A stretch of 54,042 nt of DNA from Planctomycetaceae bacterium (GTDB lineage: Bacteria > Planctomycetota > Planctomycetia > Planctomycetales > Planctomycetaceae). Positions 42,679-52,498 of the stretch are shown here, one piece after another. The notes below the pieces were generated by a model, which saw only the letters and a list, made by a program, of their open reading frames with translations, searched no databases and was not told where the DNA came from. The stretch is from positions 1 through 54,042 of the forward strand of contig JAGQPX010000098.1 in NCBI GenBank assembly GCA_020426505.1, given 5' to 3'. Position 1 is the stretch's first letter. Each line of letters starts with the position of its first letter. The position numbers and the translations under genes were made by a program.

Positions 42679-44667
42679 ATGTCTCAGACGATGAACAAAC
42701 TCCTGATCGCGAACCGGGGCGAGATCGCTCGACGGATCATGCGAACGTGCCGCGAGATGGGCATCGCGACGGTCGCGGTCTGCTCCGATTCGGATCGTGA
42801 TGAGCCCTTCGTGAGAGAGGCGGATGAGGTCGTGCCGCTGGGCGGATCGCGGCCGGGTGAGTCGTATCTGGTGATCGAGAAGATCATTGATGCTGCTCGC
42901 AAGACGGGTGCCGACGCTGTACATCCCGGATACGGGTTCCTCGCTGAGAACGCTGAATTCGCCAGGCAGTGTGGGGAAGCGGGTTTGATCTTCGTCGGAC
43001 CGTCAGCGGATGTCATCGCCGCAATGGGGTCGAAGATCGAGGCCAAGCGACTGATGCAGGAGGCGGATATCCCCGTGCTGCCGCAAGTGACAGTAACCGG
43101 ACAGGCCGCAAAGGCGATACAGGATGCGGTCGGACAGCTCGAATGGCCGCTACTCGTGAAGGCATCAGCTGGCGGCGGCGGTCGCGGGATGCGGATTGTC
43201 GTGAGTCCTGACGAGTTGAACAACGCCCTGGAGACGGCGCGACAGGAGGCGGAGTCCGCGTTCGGTGACGGAACACTGTTCATCGAACCCTACATCGAGT
43301 CATCACGTCACATTGAGGTGCAGATCTTCGGTGACACTCACGGCAACGTGATCTATCTGTTCGAGCGGGAGTGCTCGATCCAGCGGCGGCATCAAAAGAT
43401 CATTGAGGAGTGCCCGTCACCGGCAGTCGACGATGAGCTTCGTGCACAACTCTGTGAAGCAGCCGTGCGGGCGGGGAAGCAGATCGGATACGTGGGTGCG
43501 GGGACTGTCGAGTTCCTGTTGACGGAAGCCGGGCAGTTCTACTTCCTGGAGGTCAACACACGCTTGCAGGTCGAGCATCCGGTAACGGAGTGCGTCACGG
43601 GGCTCGATCTCGTGCGGCTGCAACTGCTCGTCGCGCAGGGAGAGCCACTATCGGTCGAGGCGATGAACGCGACGATCACCGGTCACGCCATCGAAGCTCG
43701 TTTGTACGCGGAGGACCCGGCGAATGATTACCTCCCGGCCGCTGGTCGACTGCATCGCTGTCGCTTCCCTAATGATCGCAATCTCCGCGTCGACTCCGGG
43801 ATTGATGACACGAGTGAGGTCTCGCCGTTCTACGATCCGATGCTGGCTAAGGTCATCGCCCATGCTCCGACGCGTCGCGAAGCATCACTCAGACTTGCGA
43901 GCGGGCTTGCTGACACGCAGATTCATGGACTGCGGACTAACCGTGAGTTGCTCGTTCGCGTACTCCGGCATCCGGAGTTTCTCGCCAGGCAGACGGACAC
44001 ACACTTCCTGCAGCGTCACGATGTCGCACAACTCGCAGCACCACTGGGAGGCGACTCTGCGATTCGGTTACACGCCACCGCAGCAGCCCTTGCCTCACAA
44101 TCTGAGCGGCGACGAGAGGCAGAGGTACTGACAACATTCCCCTCGGGCTGGCGGAACAACGCTTCACAGGACCAGCGTACAGTCTTCACCAGTGGTGACG
44201 TCGAGTTGACCGTTGCCTATCGGTTCGGACGGGACGGACTCCGTCTGGCCGTCAACGGCGAAGAGTTGCAAGCACCGCAGCTCGTCTCCTGCTCAGCAGA
44301 CAATGTCACGCTTGAGACGGCCGGGGTTCAACGAACGTACGTCGTCCATCGTGTCGGCGAGACAGTTTACGTCGACAGTTCTCTTGGCAGCACGACTTTA
44401 GTCGAGATGCCTCGTTTCCCTGAGGCGGCTACTGATGCGATCACCGGCTCCCTCACTGCTCCCCTCCCCGGGGTTGTCAGTGAGGTTCTCGTCAGCATCG
44501 GCGACACCGTTGCGGAGGGGGACGTGCTGGTGGTGATTGAATCCATGAAGGTCCTGCACCGCATCGCAGCATCACAAACGGGCAAGGTGAGTCAGTTGTC
44601 GGTCAAAGCGGGTGAAACCGTCCAAGCGGGGGCCGTGTTGGCGATGATTGATGATGAGACGTCATGA
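42679..44667 (+). CDS. Acyl-CoA carboxylase, biotin carboxylase plus biotin-carrier domain
   Basis: The 662-residue alpha-subunit has an ATP-grasp biotin carboxylase (LLIANRGEIARRIMRTCREM, GYGFLAENAEFA, ASAGGGGRGMRI, RDCSIQRR-type ERECSIQRRHQKIIEE, EVNTRLQVEHPVTE). A linker region follows, then a C-terminal biotinyl domain with VIESMKVLHR, where the Lys carries biotin (about residue 622). It carboxylates biotin with bicarbonate and ATP and pairs with the upstream carboxyltransferase. The size and order match methylcrotonyl/geranyl/propionyl carboxylase alpha chains. ATG 42679 is preceded by no strong ribosome site. Confidence 0.94.
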   Translation: MSQTMNKLLIANRGEIARRIMRTCREMGIATVAVCSDSDRDEPFVREADEVVPLGGSRPGESYLVIEKIIDAARKTGADAVHPGYGFLAENAEFARQCGEAGLIFVGPSADVIAAMGSKIEAKRLMQEADIPVLPQVTVTGQAAKAIQDAVGQLEWPLLVKASAGGGGRGMRIVVSPDELNNALETARQEAESAFGDGTLFIEPYIESSRHIEVQIFGDTHGNVIYLFERECSIQRRHQKIIEECPSPAVDDELRAQLCEAAVRAGKQIGYVGAGTVEFLLTEAGQFYFLEVNTRLQVEHPVTECVTGLDLVRLQLLVAQGEPLSVEAMNATITGHAIEARLYAEDPANDYLPAAGRLHRCRFPNDRNLRVDSGIDDTSEVSPFYDPMLAKVIAHAPTRREASLRLASGLADTQIHGLRTNRELLVRVLRHPEFLARQTDTHFLQRHDVAQLAAPLGGDSAIRLHATAAALASQSERRREAEVLTTFPSGWRNNASQDQRTVFTSGDVELTVAYRFGRDGLRLAVNGEELQAPQLVSCSADNVTLETAGVQRTYVVHRVGETVYVDSSLGSTTLVEMPRFPEAATDAITGSLTAPLPGVVSEVLVSIGDTVAEGDVLVVIESMKVLHRIAASQTGKVSQLSVKAGETVQAGAVLAMIDDETS

Positions 44668-44686
44668 CTTCAACAGGGCGCTCGAC

Positions 44687-44728
44687 GTTGGCTCCCGGCT
44701 AACAGGGGCACGTTAGCCGGGAGGGAAC
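44687..44728. repeat. GTTGGCTCCCGGCTAAC inverted repeat
   Basis: GTTGGCTCCCGGCTAAC (44687-44703) pairs with 44712-44728 at 15 of 17 positions, with an 8-base loop. It sits between the carboxylase and AtuA genes and could attenuate transcription, though no T-run follows. Confidence 0.75.
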
Positions 44729-44760
44729 GCCGACAGTCAAATGCTCACACGGAAACAAAC

Positions 44761-46518
44761 ATGCACGAACCACTTCGCATTGCAAATTGCTCCGGATTCT
44801 ACGGCGACCGATTGGCGGCTGCGCGGGAGATGATCGAGGGGGGGCCGATCGACTTTCTCACCGGCGACTACCTCGCTGAGCTGACGATGATGATCCTCTG
44901 GAAGTCGCAGCAGAAGGACGCCTCCAAAGGATACGCAGTCACGTTTCTGCGGCAGATGGAAGACGTGCTCGGGCTCGCACTCGATAAGGGGATCAAGATC
45001 GTCACGAACGCGGGAGGTCTCAACCCGGCTGCATTGACTCATGAGCTACGTGAAATGTGCAACCGGCTCGGCCTCTCCGCGAAGATTCTGCACATCGAAG
45101 GGGATGACCTGCTGCCGCGGTTGGGTGAGTTACAGCAGGCGGGGCATGAGTTGCGACATCTCGACACGGGGAAGGCCCTCAGCGAACTGAATGTGACGCC
45201 GCTGAGTGCGAATGCGTACCTCGGGTGCTGGGGGATCGTCGAAGCTTTGAACAAAGGGGCGGATGTTGTCGTCTGCCCGCGCGTGACGGACGCATCGGTC
45301 ATCGCTGGACCGGCGGCGTGGCACTTCGGCTGGAAACGTGACGACTGGGATCAGCTCTCCGGTGCCGTCGTTGCGGGTCATGTCATCGAATGCGGAACGC
45401 AGTGCACGGGGGGCAACTATGCGTTCTTTCAGGAGGTGCCGGGCCTCGAACATCCGGGGTTTCCGATCGCTGAGCTGTATGCAGATGGCTCGTCGGTTAT
45501 CACCAAGCACGAAGGCACCGGCGGGCTCGTCTCGGTCGGCACGGTGACCGCACAACTCTTGTATGAGATCGCCGGAGCGGAGTATCCCAACGCGGATGTC
45601 GTCTCCCGCTTCGACACGATCGAGATCGAACAGGAAGGCCCCGACCGCGTGCGGCTGTCGGGAATTCAGGGCGAACCCGCGCCGAAAGACGTGAAGGTCT
45701 GTCTGAACTATCTCGGCGGATATCGCAATCAGATGACGTTCGTTCTCACAGGCCTCGATATCGAAGAGAAAGCCGCACTCGTCGAGCGGACGCTGCGACA
45801 TGAACTCGATGTCAGCCGGTTTGATGTGTTCGACGTCAATCTCACGAACACGGGCAAGGCGGATGCCGCATCGAATCAGGAGGCTGCGGCGCTGTTGAGG
45901 GTGACGGTCAAGAGTCAGGATCCAAAGGTCGTGGGCCGTGCGTTCTCCAGCAAGATTGTCGAAATGGTCCTCGCCAGTTATCCGGGCCTGTTCACAACGA
46001 CTCCGCCAACCGATGCGAGTCCGTTCGGCGTCTACTGGCCTGCGCTAGTGCCGTCGGATGTGCCGCAACAGGTTGTGGTGCTGGAGGACGGTCAGCGAAT
46101 CTCCATCCCGCCAACTGAGTCGAGTGAAACACCGGTCACGATCGACAGTGCAACACAATTCTCTCTTCCGGCTCCCGTTGGCCCGACGCAGCCGGTTCCT
46201 CTGGGAAGAGTTTTCGGGGCACGCTCAGGCGACAAGGGGGGGAACGCCAACGTCGGCGTCTGGGCTCGCAGCAGCGAAGCGTACGCCTGGCTCTCTCAAA
46301 TGATGACCGTGCAGCGGTTCAAGGAAGTCATTCCGGAGGCCGCTGAACTGGAAGTTCGGCGTTATGATTTCCCCAATCTGCGAGCGCTCAACTTCGTCAT
46401 CGTGGGCCTGCTTGGCGAGGGAGTCGCCTCGTCGTTGCGGTTCGACCCGCAGGCGAAAGGACTCGGCGAATACTGGCGTTCACGTGTCGTCGAGCTACCA
46501 ACGTCACTGCTCGGATGA
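44761..46518 (+). CDS. AtuA-family protein (acyclic terpene utilisation, DUF1446)
   Basis: The 585-residue protein starts with the family hallmark IANCSGFYGDRLAAAREM and GGPIDFLTGDYLAELTM, then NAGGLNP, CPRVTDASVIAGPAAWHFGW and YLGCWGI. The last 100 residues (RSGDKGGNANVGVWARS... YDFPNLRALNFVIVGLLG) are the separate AtuA C-terminal domain. AtuA is needed for citronellol/geraniol growth in Pseudomonas, with unknown biochemistry; relatives also occur in leucine-degradation clusters. Position after an acyl-CoA dehydrogenase and carboxylase matches both. It converges with the mutase gene. Confidence 0.92.
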   Translation: MHEPLRIANCSGFYGDRLAAAREMIEGGPIDFLTGDYLAELTMMILWKSQQKDASKGYAVTFLRQMEDVLGLALDKGIKIVTNAGGLNPAALTHELREMCNRLGLSAKILHIEGDDLLPRLGELQQAGHELRHLDTGKALSELNVTPLSANAYLGCWGIVEALNKGADVVVCPRVTDASVIAGPAAWHFGWKRDDWDQLSGAVVAGHVIECGTQCTGGNYAFFQEVPGLEHPGFPIAELYADGSSVITKHEGTGGLVSVGTVTAQLLYEIAGAEYPNADVVSRFDTIEIEQEGPDRVRLSGIQGEPAPKDVKVCLNYLGGYRNQMTFVLTGLDIEEKAALVERTLRHELDVSRFDVFDVNLTNTGKADAASNQEAAALLRVTVKSQDPKVVGRAFSSKIVEMVLASYPGLFTTTPPTDASPFGVYWPALVPSDVPQQVVVLEDGQRISIPPTESSETPVTIDSATQFSLPAPVGPTQPVPLGRVFGARSGDKGGNANVGVWARSSEAYAWLSQMMTVQRFKEVIPEAAELEVRRYDFPNLRALNFVIVGLLGEGVASSLRFDPQAKGLGEYWRSRVVELPTSLLG

Positions 46519-46642
46519 CACTCCCAAACCGACGGCTCCGCCGTCGTGCGATGACTATTGGGCTCTCAATCACGTTCACGAAGCAAGCAATTGCAACCCT
46601 GCCCCGGCAAGGTACGACGGTGGAGCCGTCGGCTTGGGAGTG
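46519..46642. repeat. Dispersed inverted-repeat element, family B copy 2
   Basis: The 29-base arms 46519-46547 (CACTCCCAAACCGACGGCTC...) and 46614-46642 pair at 27 of 29 positions. The same arm occurs at 2595-2704. It sits between the convergent AtuA and mutase genes and could terminate both. Confidence 0.85.
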
Positions 46643-46676
46643 GTGTGCCAGCGAGATGTTGATCGTTGTGTTGTGA

Positions 46677-48305
46677 TTAAACCACGGCGGCTGTGTGACG
46701 ATCGTAGACGTCGGCCATGGCGTTCATCAGTTCGCCGACCGTGGCACGGGCGCGGGCGGCGGCGATGAGTGTCGGCAAAAGGTTCTTATTGTTCTCAGCA
46801 GCGCGTCGGACTTCGTCGAGGCACCGCAGCCATTCGTCCTGACTGCGGTCCTGTTTGATCTTCTTCAGAGAGGCGTTCTGCTCTCGCTCCACAGCGGGGT
46901 CAACTTCGAGGATGTCGAGATCATGGCCGTCTTCCTCGACGAATCGATGCACGCCAACGACGATCTTCTCGCCACGATCGAACTCCTGTTGTTGAGCAAA
47001 TGCAGCACGCGCGATCTCGTTACGGAAGAATCCCTGGTCAATGGCTGCCATCATCCCCCCCAACTCATCGATGCGACGGAAGTAATCCTGTGCAGCTGTC
47101 CGCATCTCTTCCGTTGATTGCTCGACGAAATAGCTGCCTCCCAGCGGGTCGACCGTGTTGGTGATGCCCGTCTCGTAGGCGAGGACCTGTTGCGTACGAA
47201 GGGCGAGCGTGACGGCGTGCTCACTTGGCAAGGCGAGCACTTCGTCCATGCTGTTGGTGTGCAGCGACTGACATCCACCCAGCACGGCGGCCATCGCCTG
47301 ATAGGCGACCCGCATCAGGTTCACCTCCGGCTGTTTGTCCTGCAGTGAGCAGCCGGCCGTCTGCGCATGGAATCGCAGTTTCCACGAGGCCTCGTTCTTG
47401 GCTCCATACGTGTCCCGGAGTGCTTCTGCCCACAACGACCGTGCGGCCCGATACTTGGCGATCTCCTCGAAGAAGTCATTGTGAGCATTAAAGAAGAAGC
47501 TCAATCGCGGCGCGAAGGCGTCGACATCGAGACCGCGCTCCATCGACTGCTCGATGTAATGGAATCCGTCTGCCAGGGTGAATGCCAACTCCTGCATGGC
47601 CGTCGCGCCGGCTTCACGGATGTGGTAGCCACTGACCGAGACCGTGTTCCATTGGGGCACGTGATGTGTGCAGAACTCGATCAGGTCGATCACCAGTTTG
47701 ACCGAAGGCTCCGGGGGGAAGACGATCTCGTTCTGAGCATGAAACTCCTTGAGGATGTCCGCCTGAATCGTTCCTCGCAGTTTTTTCCAATCGAACCCTG
47801 CATCCTCCGCAGCGGCAAGATAGAACGCCATCACGATGATGGCCGGGGCGTTGATGGTCATCGAGACCGAGATGTCGTCGAGGTCAATGTCCGCGAATAG
47901 CCGCTGCATGTCGTCCAGCGTATCGACCGCCACACCCAGTTTGCCGACCTCGCCGAGGCATCGTGGGTCGTCGCTGTCGAGGCCCATCAACGTCGGCAGG
48001 TCGAATGCGGTGCTGAGTCCGGTCTGTCCCTTCTCGACGAGAAAGCGGAAGCGTTCATTCGTCTGAGCAGCCGTCCCGAACCCGGCAAATTGCCGCATGG
48101 TCCACAACCGCCCCCGATGCATCGTCGCATGGATGCCCCGCGTGTACGGAAATTCGCCGGGAAACTCGCCCGGCTGCTCATGATCGAAATACAACGGCTC
48201 AATGATCCGCCCGCTGATCGTCCTCGGCGGAAATTCGGGCGAGGGTGCGGTGTTGACCTCATGCCGCCACTGTGCTTCGCCGTTGTGACCGTTCGTGTGT
48301 GACAT
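46677..48305 (-). CDS. B12-dependent acyl-CoA mutase large subunit, isobutyryl-CoA-mutase-like
   Basis: The 542-residue protein is the catalytic TIM-barrel subunit of the methylmalonyl-CoA mutase family (RGRLWTMRQFAGFGTAAQTN, VSVSGYHIREAGATAMQE with His228, NTVDPLGGSYFVE). It rearranges the acyl-CoA carbon skeleton with adenosylcobalamin. The B12-binding domain is absent, so a separate small subunit is needed; none is in the window. Aligned to P. shermanii methylmalonyl-CoA mutase by eye, Tyr89 is Phe73 and the carboxylate-binding Arg207 is Gln191 (LKEFHAQNEIVFPP). Those two changes mark isobutyryl-CoA mutase, so the substrate is probably an uncharged acyl-CoA (isobutyryl or a relative). It faces the carboxylase/AtuA row. 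Confidence 0.93.
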   Translation of the reverse strand: MSHTNGHNGEAQWRHEVNTAPSPEFPPRTISGRIIEPLYFDHEQPGEFPGEFPYTRGIHATMHRGRLWTMRQFAGFGTAAQTNERFRFLVEKGQTGLSTAFDLPTLMGLDSDDPRCLGEVGKLGVAVDTLDDMQRLFADIDLDDISVSMTINAPAIIVMAFYLAAAEDAGFDWKKLRGTIQADILKEFHAQNEIVFPPEPSVKLVIDLIEFCTHHVPQWNTVSVSGYHIREAGATAMQELAFTLADGFHYIEQSMERGLDVDAFAPRLSFFFNAHNDFFEEIAKYRAARSLWAEALRDTYGAKNEASWKLRFHAQTAGCSLQDKQPEVNLMRVAYQAMAAVLGGCQSLHTNSMDEVLALPSEHAVTLALRTQQVLAYETGITNTVDPLGGSYFVEQSTEEMRTAAQDYFRRIDELGGMMAAIDQGFFRNEIARAAFAQQQEFDRGEKIVVGVHRFVEEDGHDLDILEVDPAVEREQNASLKKIKQDRSQDEWLRCLDEVRRAAENNKNLLPTLIAAARARATVGELMNAMADVYDRHTAAVV

Positions 48306-48401
48306 GCTCAGTTGACCGATGGATCAGATGGGGTGAATGAGACAGTTATAATTCTATCATCGCACCGGTCATCGAACAGAGTCCAGAGGAGTCATGTGAC
48401 G

Positions 48402-50012
48402 TCAAGGCGATGTGCTTGCTCGCAGGTCGTAGCTTGCCATCTCCAAGTGATTGCGGATGTAGATGATGCCGTCGACGAGGGTGGGGTTGTTCCAGGTGCG
48501 ACCTTCGATCGCTTGGAATCGTGTCAATTCGCGATGTTCCTGCGGCGTTGCTTCGACGAGCACTAACTCGCCCTTCTCGCTGAGGAGGACCAACAGGTCG
48601 TTGCTGAGCAGCATTTGCCCGTGTCCGTATCGCCCCCCTTTCCATAATCGTTCGCCGGACTCCAGATCGAGACAGACCATGATGCCCTTGTCGAGGCCGT
48701 ACAGATAGCCGTCGCGTGCGATGGCGTTCGCATAATCAGCTTTGAGGTTGCGGTTCTTCCAGAGAGGCGTGATTGTCCACTCGCTCTCCTCGTGTGTGAG
48801 CTGAAGCAATGTCACTCCCACGTTCGAGGTGATGAGCACGCGATCTCCGGGAAGCAACACCGGCTGAGCCGCGTTGGTGTCATACTCACTTTTCCATGGG
48901 TGATGCCACCATCGCTGCCCGGTTGTCACGTCATAAGCGGACAGCCCGCCTGCATCGAACTGCACGACTTGGTCGACACCGTCCAGCGTCGCCAGCACGG
49001 GTGAGGCATAGGATGCCGTTGTCTTGCCGCCGGACCACATGCGATTACCGGTTTGGATGTCGTATCCCACGACCGCAGAACTCTCCTCGCCACCTTTTTG
49101 GGCTCCCGGTGCGACGATCACCATGTCATTCACGACGAGGGGTGAACCAGCCATGCCCCATTCGACGTTTTTGACGCCATTGTCTTCGAGGATAGTGACG
49201 GACCATTTCTCGTCGCCTGTCGCTCGATCGAGACAACTCAACACCCCCGTTCCTCCCAATGCAACGACGACGTCTGCGAAGATGGTCGGCGTGGCACGAG
49301 GACCATTACCGCCGAGCGACTCTTCAAACAGGGCGGGATACTTGTGCACCCAAAGCTCGGCCCCGGTGCTCGTATCGTAACAGACGACCGCTTCGTTCTC
49401 GCGACGCTGTTCGATGGTGATGGCCGTGGGACCCACAACCGCGAAGGACGCATAACCAAGGCCAACCGGTTGACGCCATCGCAGGGGAGGCGGCGACGTC
49501 TCCCAATCTCGCGACAAGGCGGGACCGGCGACGATGCCGTCCCGTTGCGGTCCTCTGTACTCGGCGATGTCACTCGGACCGATCTTTGAAACCTCGACGG
49601 TCGGCACCGCGTCATGTGTGACCATCCCCGCCCGGTGAGCCTCCAACTCATCAGCCGGCAGCGGTTCCCACCGAAAAGTGAACTGCGGCGTCATATCACC
49701 GGTGAACGCCACCTGACGCACGGACGATACGAACGATCCAACGACCGCGATCAACAGGACCGCTACCAACACACGCAGCCGAATCGAGAAGCCTGAAAAC
49801 AGCACCCACCACAAGAACAAAACGATACTCGCAAGGAGCCCGACGAGAATCGTGATCACGGTCCGCAGGGCATTGTCCAGTCGGTCATGTTCAGCGGTCC
49901 ACGCCACGATGATCAACAGACCGACCACCGCCGTGACGAGGAGTGGAAACCGCCATCGTCGTGGACTCACATTTGCGTCCGCAGCGGTGACAGCGGGGTT
50001 CTGGCCGGGCAT
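48402..50012 (-). CDS. Membrane-anchored PQQ-like beta-propeller protein
   Basis: The 536-residue protein has three N-terminal membrane segments (about residues 21-39, 52-74 and 78-95), then a long PQQ/BamB-type propeller facing the periplasm (CYDTSTGAELWVHKYP, CLDRATGDEKWSVTIL, YDIQTGNRMWSGGKTT, YDVTTGQRWWHHPW, CLDLESGERLWKGGRY). No quinoprotein catalytic residues are identifiable. Similar planctomycete proteins are common and of unknown role. ATG 50012 directly precedes a Pro/Asn-rich start. The gap to the mutase (48306-48401) holds no gene; it includes an AT-rich TTATAATTCT stretch. Confidence 0.85.
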   Translation of the reverse strand: MPGQNPAVTAADANVSPRRWRFPLLVTAVVGLLIIVAWTAEHDRLDNALRTVITILVGLLASIVLFLWWVLFSGFSIRLRVLVAVLLIAVVGSFVSSVRQVAFTGDMTPQFTFRWEPLPADELEAHRAGMVTHDAVPTVEVSKIGPSDIAEYRGPQRDGIVAGPALSRDWETSPPPLRWRQPVGLGYASFAVVGPTAITIEQRRENEAVVCYDTSTGAELWVHKYPALFEESLGGNGPRATPTIFADVVVALGGTGVLSCLDRATGDEKWSVTILEDNGVKNVEWGMAGSPLVVNDMVIVAPGAQKGGEESSAVVGYDIQTGNRMWSGGKTTASYASPVLATLDGVDQVVQFDAGGLSAYDVTTGQRWWHHPWKSEYDTNAAQPVLLPGDRVLITSNVGVTLLQLTHEESEWTITPLWKNRNLKADYANAIARDGYLYGLDKGIMVCLDLESGERLWKGGRYGHGQMLLSNDLLVLLSEKGELVLVEATPQEHRELTRFQAIEGRTWNNPTLVDGIIYIRNHLEMASYDLRASTSP

Positions 50013-50203
50013 CTCACATCACTTTTGATCGGGCTGTCCAGTAACTGGATACGGATGGCTCTGATGGCCATCTGAACGGAATCATACGGCAGATCCCATC
50101 ACCCGGTCTACGTGTCCCAGGACGTCGTCCGTATACATGCGTCGGTTCAATGAGGGCATCAATCTGACGAGCGACCTGCCCGCTCGTCTCACGCGGATCG
50201 AAT

Positions 50204-52498
50204 TCAGTCAGCATCTGCCGAGGAATCTCGCAACATCTCTTCCGTGAGGATCCTCGGCGTGAGCATGACGTAAGTGTATTGGGTCCGTTCGTAGGCAGGC
50301 GGGAGGCCGATCAGCAGTGACCCGTCATCGGGGATCGTCGCAGCGACATTGATGCGGCATTCAGTGACCCGAGGCAATTGAAGATGCACCTTCTGATGGC
50401 GAAGCTTGGTCGTGAATGTGTGGACATCTGAGATGTCGCGGAAGGTGAAGCGACTGGAGAGGTCGACTGCTGTGCCATCGGAATTGCAAACCGAGTCGAG
50501 TTCAATCTGGAGGCCTTCTTCGATCTCATCGACTTGCGGACGTTGGGCTTCGTTTTCATCGAATGTTACACCTGTCACAAATGGTCGATAGACGGCAGTC
50601 GAGATCGTGCCTTGTTGGCCATTAAAAAGTGTCACCTTGGGGGCGAAGATGATGTCGGCACGTTCGTGTGACTGAGCTGCCTCGACAAACTGTCGACTCT
50701 CGTCGGCGGTGAGTTGTGACACAAGAACCGGAATCTGTTCCTGAACCGATGAGACTGCGGATGCAGACACGCTCTCGCCATCCGCCCGATTGAGGTTTTC
50801 AGTCGGTATGGCTTCCGGAGTCGTCGTGGCGACACGAAGAAGTGAGTCCCATTGCATTCGCGCTCGTGCGACGACGTCACGATTGGACCAGATGACTCGT
50901 GTTTCGATGGAGACTTGCTTGAGGCCACTCCGCTCCCAGGCTCGGAGATGGCATTGGATGAGATCATGGGTTCCCTGTGGGGCGGAAAGGTCGAGGTGCC
51001 AGTTTTCTCCATCTGAAGAGACAATCAGGATCGCAGTCCCTGGTTCTTCCGGCTCGCCTTCAACGTGTGTTGACCGTGCGTCGTTTGGTTTCGGGGTGGG
51101 CTTCCTCCAACACCGGGTGGGGGAAACCGACTTCATGCGATCCACGGAAAATGAACCAACGTGATGCAACAGTGTCCAACATTTCTCCGCAGCTTCATCC
51201 GACGGGATACCTTCCAGAGATGCAACCCGCCGGACAGCTCGCGTGATGTCGTAACGTTGTTGTGTCCAGTCGCCCACTGGTTTCCGGGGAGGTGGACCGT
51301 AACTCTCACCAGCCTTGAGTGCGAGTGCCTGTGGACCGGGTGGCGAAGCAACGTCCTTCGATGGAGGAGTCATGGCATCGGTGAAGCCTGCGCAGGCGAC
51401 CGTGCTGATTGTCACGACGACGATAGCAAGTTGCTGCCTGTGTTGAGGCCGGACGTCCTGGCGTACGGCTCTCAGACGATTTGCGATGGCACGCTTTTGC
51501 AGTCTGCCGGAGGTGAAACTGAGGAGTGATGCCGGTAGCATGACTCGCCAGCCTCCTTGCTCCCCTCGCGACGAGAGTGCGAGCAACAGTTCGGAGTACG
51601 CTTTTGCGACCGCGTTTCGATCGTCGTGGGCATTCGACAATCGCTTCAACACGGCAGCGTCGCAGGCTTGCTCGCGGAGGTTGAGGTAACGCATCGATGC
51701 CAGCCAGTAGAACGGGTTCCACCATTGAGCCGCGCGCACGAGCAACTGCCCCCACGCTTTCGCTGTGTCGAAGCGTTTGAGGTGCATCAACTCGTGCAGC
51801 ATGATCATCCGCAACTGGGAGTCACCCAAGTCTGCAATGTCCGGCGGCAGCAACAGTCGTGGCCTGAAGATCCCCATCACAGCGGGTTGCGATACGCCAT
51901 CGAACAGGAGCAGTCGCGGAGTACGCCTCATGCCAGACATGGACACAGAGTCTTCGAGCAGACCAAGCAGCCGAGGATCATGGCAGACTTCTGTCTTCGC
52001 AACGCGTCGGCTGAACAGCACATGTCGAACGAGTGTGCTGATGAGGATGACGAGGGCGCCCATCTGCCAGATGAGAGGCAGCCACATCTCTGGATCTGCG
52101 TTCGAACTGGTTGTGCTGTCGGGGGGCGAAGCTGGCGCGACGGCTGGTGCCTCAGCGTCCCACATGTCGGCATGATCTGAAGAAGCCGGTTCAACAACCG
52201 AAGCTGTTGCCGACTCCTGCTGTGACGAAGATGTCAGCCATGATTCGGCACGGACGAACACATTCTGCACGCTCAGTGGACTCTCCGGCGCGGCGGGAAT
52301 CAGCATTCTGAGAATGACAAGTCCCCACAGAAACGCCATTTGCGAGGCCGTCAGCCAGCGGCGACCGATGACGTTGATCGCCAGCACTCCGATCGACAGC
52401 AACGCCGCTGTCAGTCCGGCCACGATCGAGAAACCCAGCCCGGTGATGCTGAGGTCATACAGCCACGGCACGTTTTCCAAAATGACATCCAGCATCAT
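50204..52498 (-). CDS. BlaR1-like M56 metallopeptidase with secretin-like C-terminal domain
   Basis: The 764-residue protein has four membrane segments in its first 300 residues and the zinc-peptidase motif HELMHLKRFD (about residues 237-246) with the WWNPFYWLA helix after it, as in BlaR1/MecR1. These sense a signal and cleave a BlaI-type repressor. Here the sensor is not a penicillin-binding domain. A linker is followed by a domain (about residues 590-760, APKVTLFNGQQGTISTAVY, YVMLTPRILTEE) that resembles type II/III secretin beta domains. The start overlaps the BlaI stop by four bases (52495-52498), so the two are coupled. Confidence 0.88.
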   Translation of the reverse strand: MMLDVILENVPWLYDLSITGLGFSIVAGLTAALLSIGVLAINVIGRRWLTASQMAFLWGLVILRMLIPAAPESPLSVQNVFVRAESWLTSSSQQESATASVVEPASSDHADMWDAEAPAVAPASPPDSTTSSNADPEMWLPLIWQMGALVILISTLVRHVLFSRRVAKTEVCHDPRLLGLLEDSVSMSGMRRTPRLLLFDGVSQPAVMGIFRPRLLLPPDIADLGDSQLRMIMLHELMHLKRFDTAKAWGQLLVRAAQWWNPFYWLASMRYLNLREQACDAAVLKRLSNAHDDRNAVAKAYSELLLALSSRGEQGGWRVMLPASLLSFTSGRLQKRAIANRLRAVRQDVRPQHRQQLAIVVVTISTVACAGFTDAMTPPSKDVASPPGPQALALKAGESYGPPPRKPVGDWTQQRYDITRAVRRVASLEGIPSDEAAEKCWTLLHHVGSFSVDRMKSVSPTRCWRKPTPKPNDARSTHVEGEPEEPGTAILIVSSDGENWHLDLSAPQGTHDLIQCHLRAWERSGLKQVSIETRVIWSNRDVVARARMQWDSLLRVATTTPEAIPTENLNRADGESVSASAVSSVQEQIPVLVSQLTADESRQFVEAAQSHERADIIFAPKVTLFNGQQGTISTAVYRPFVTGVTFDENEAQRPQVDEIEEGLQIELDSVCNSDGTAVDLSSRFTFRDISDVHTFTTKLRHQKVHLQLPRVTECRINVAATIPDDGSLLIGLPPAYERTQYTYVMLTPRILTEEMLRDSSADAD

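Noticed and set aside
48306..48401. Possible cobalamin riboswitch before the B12-dependent mutase
   Set aside because: The 96-base gap is too short and no B12-box-like sequence is visible.
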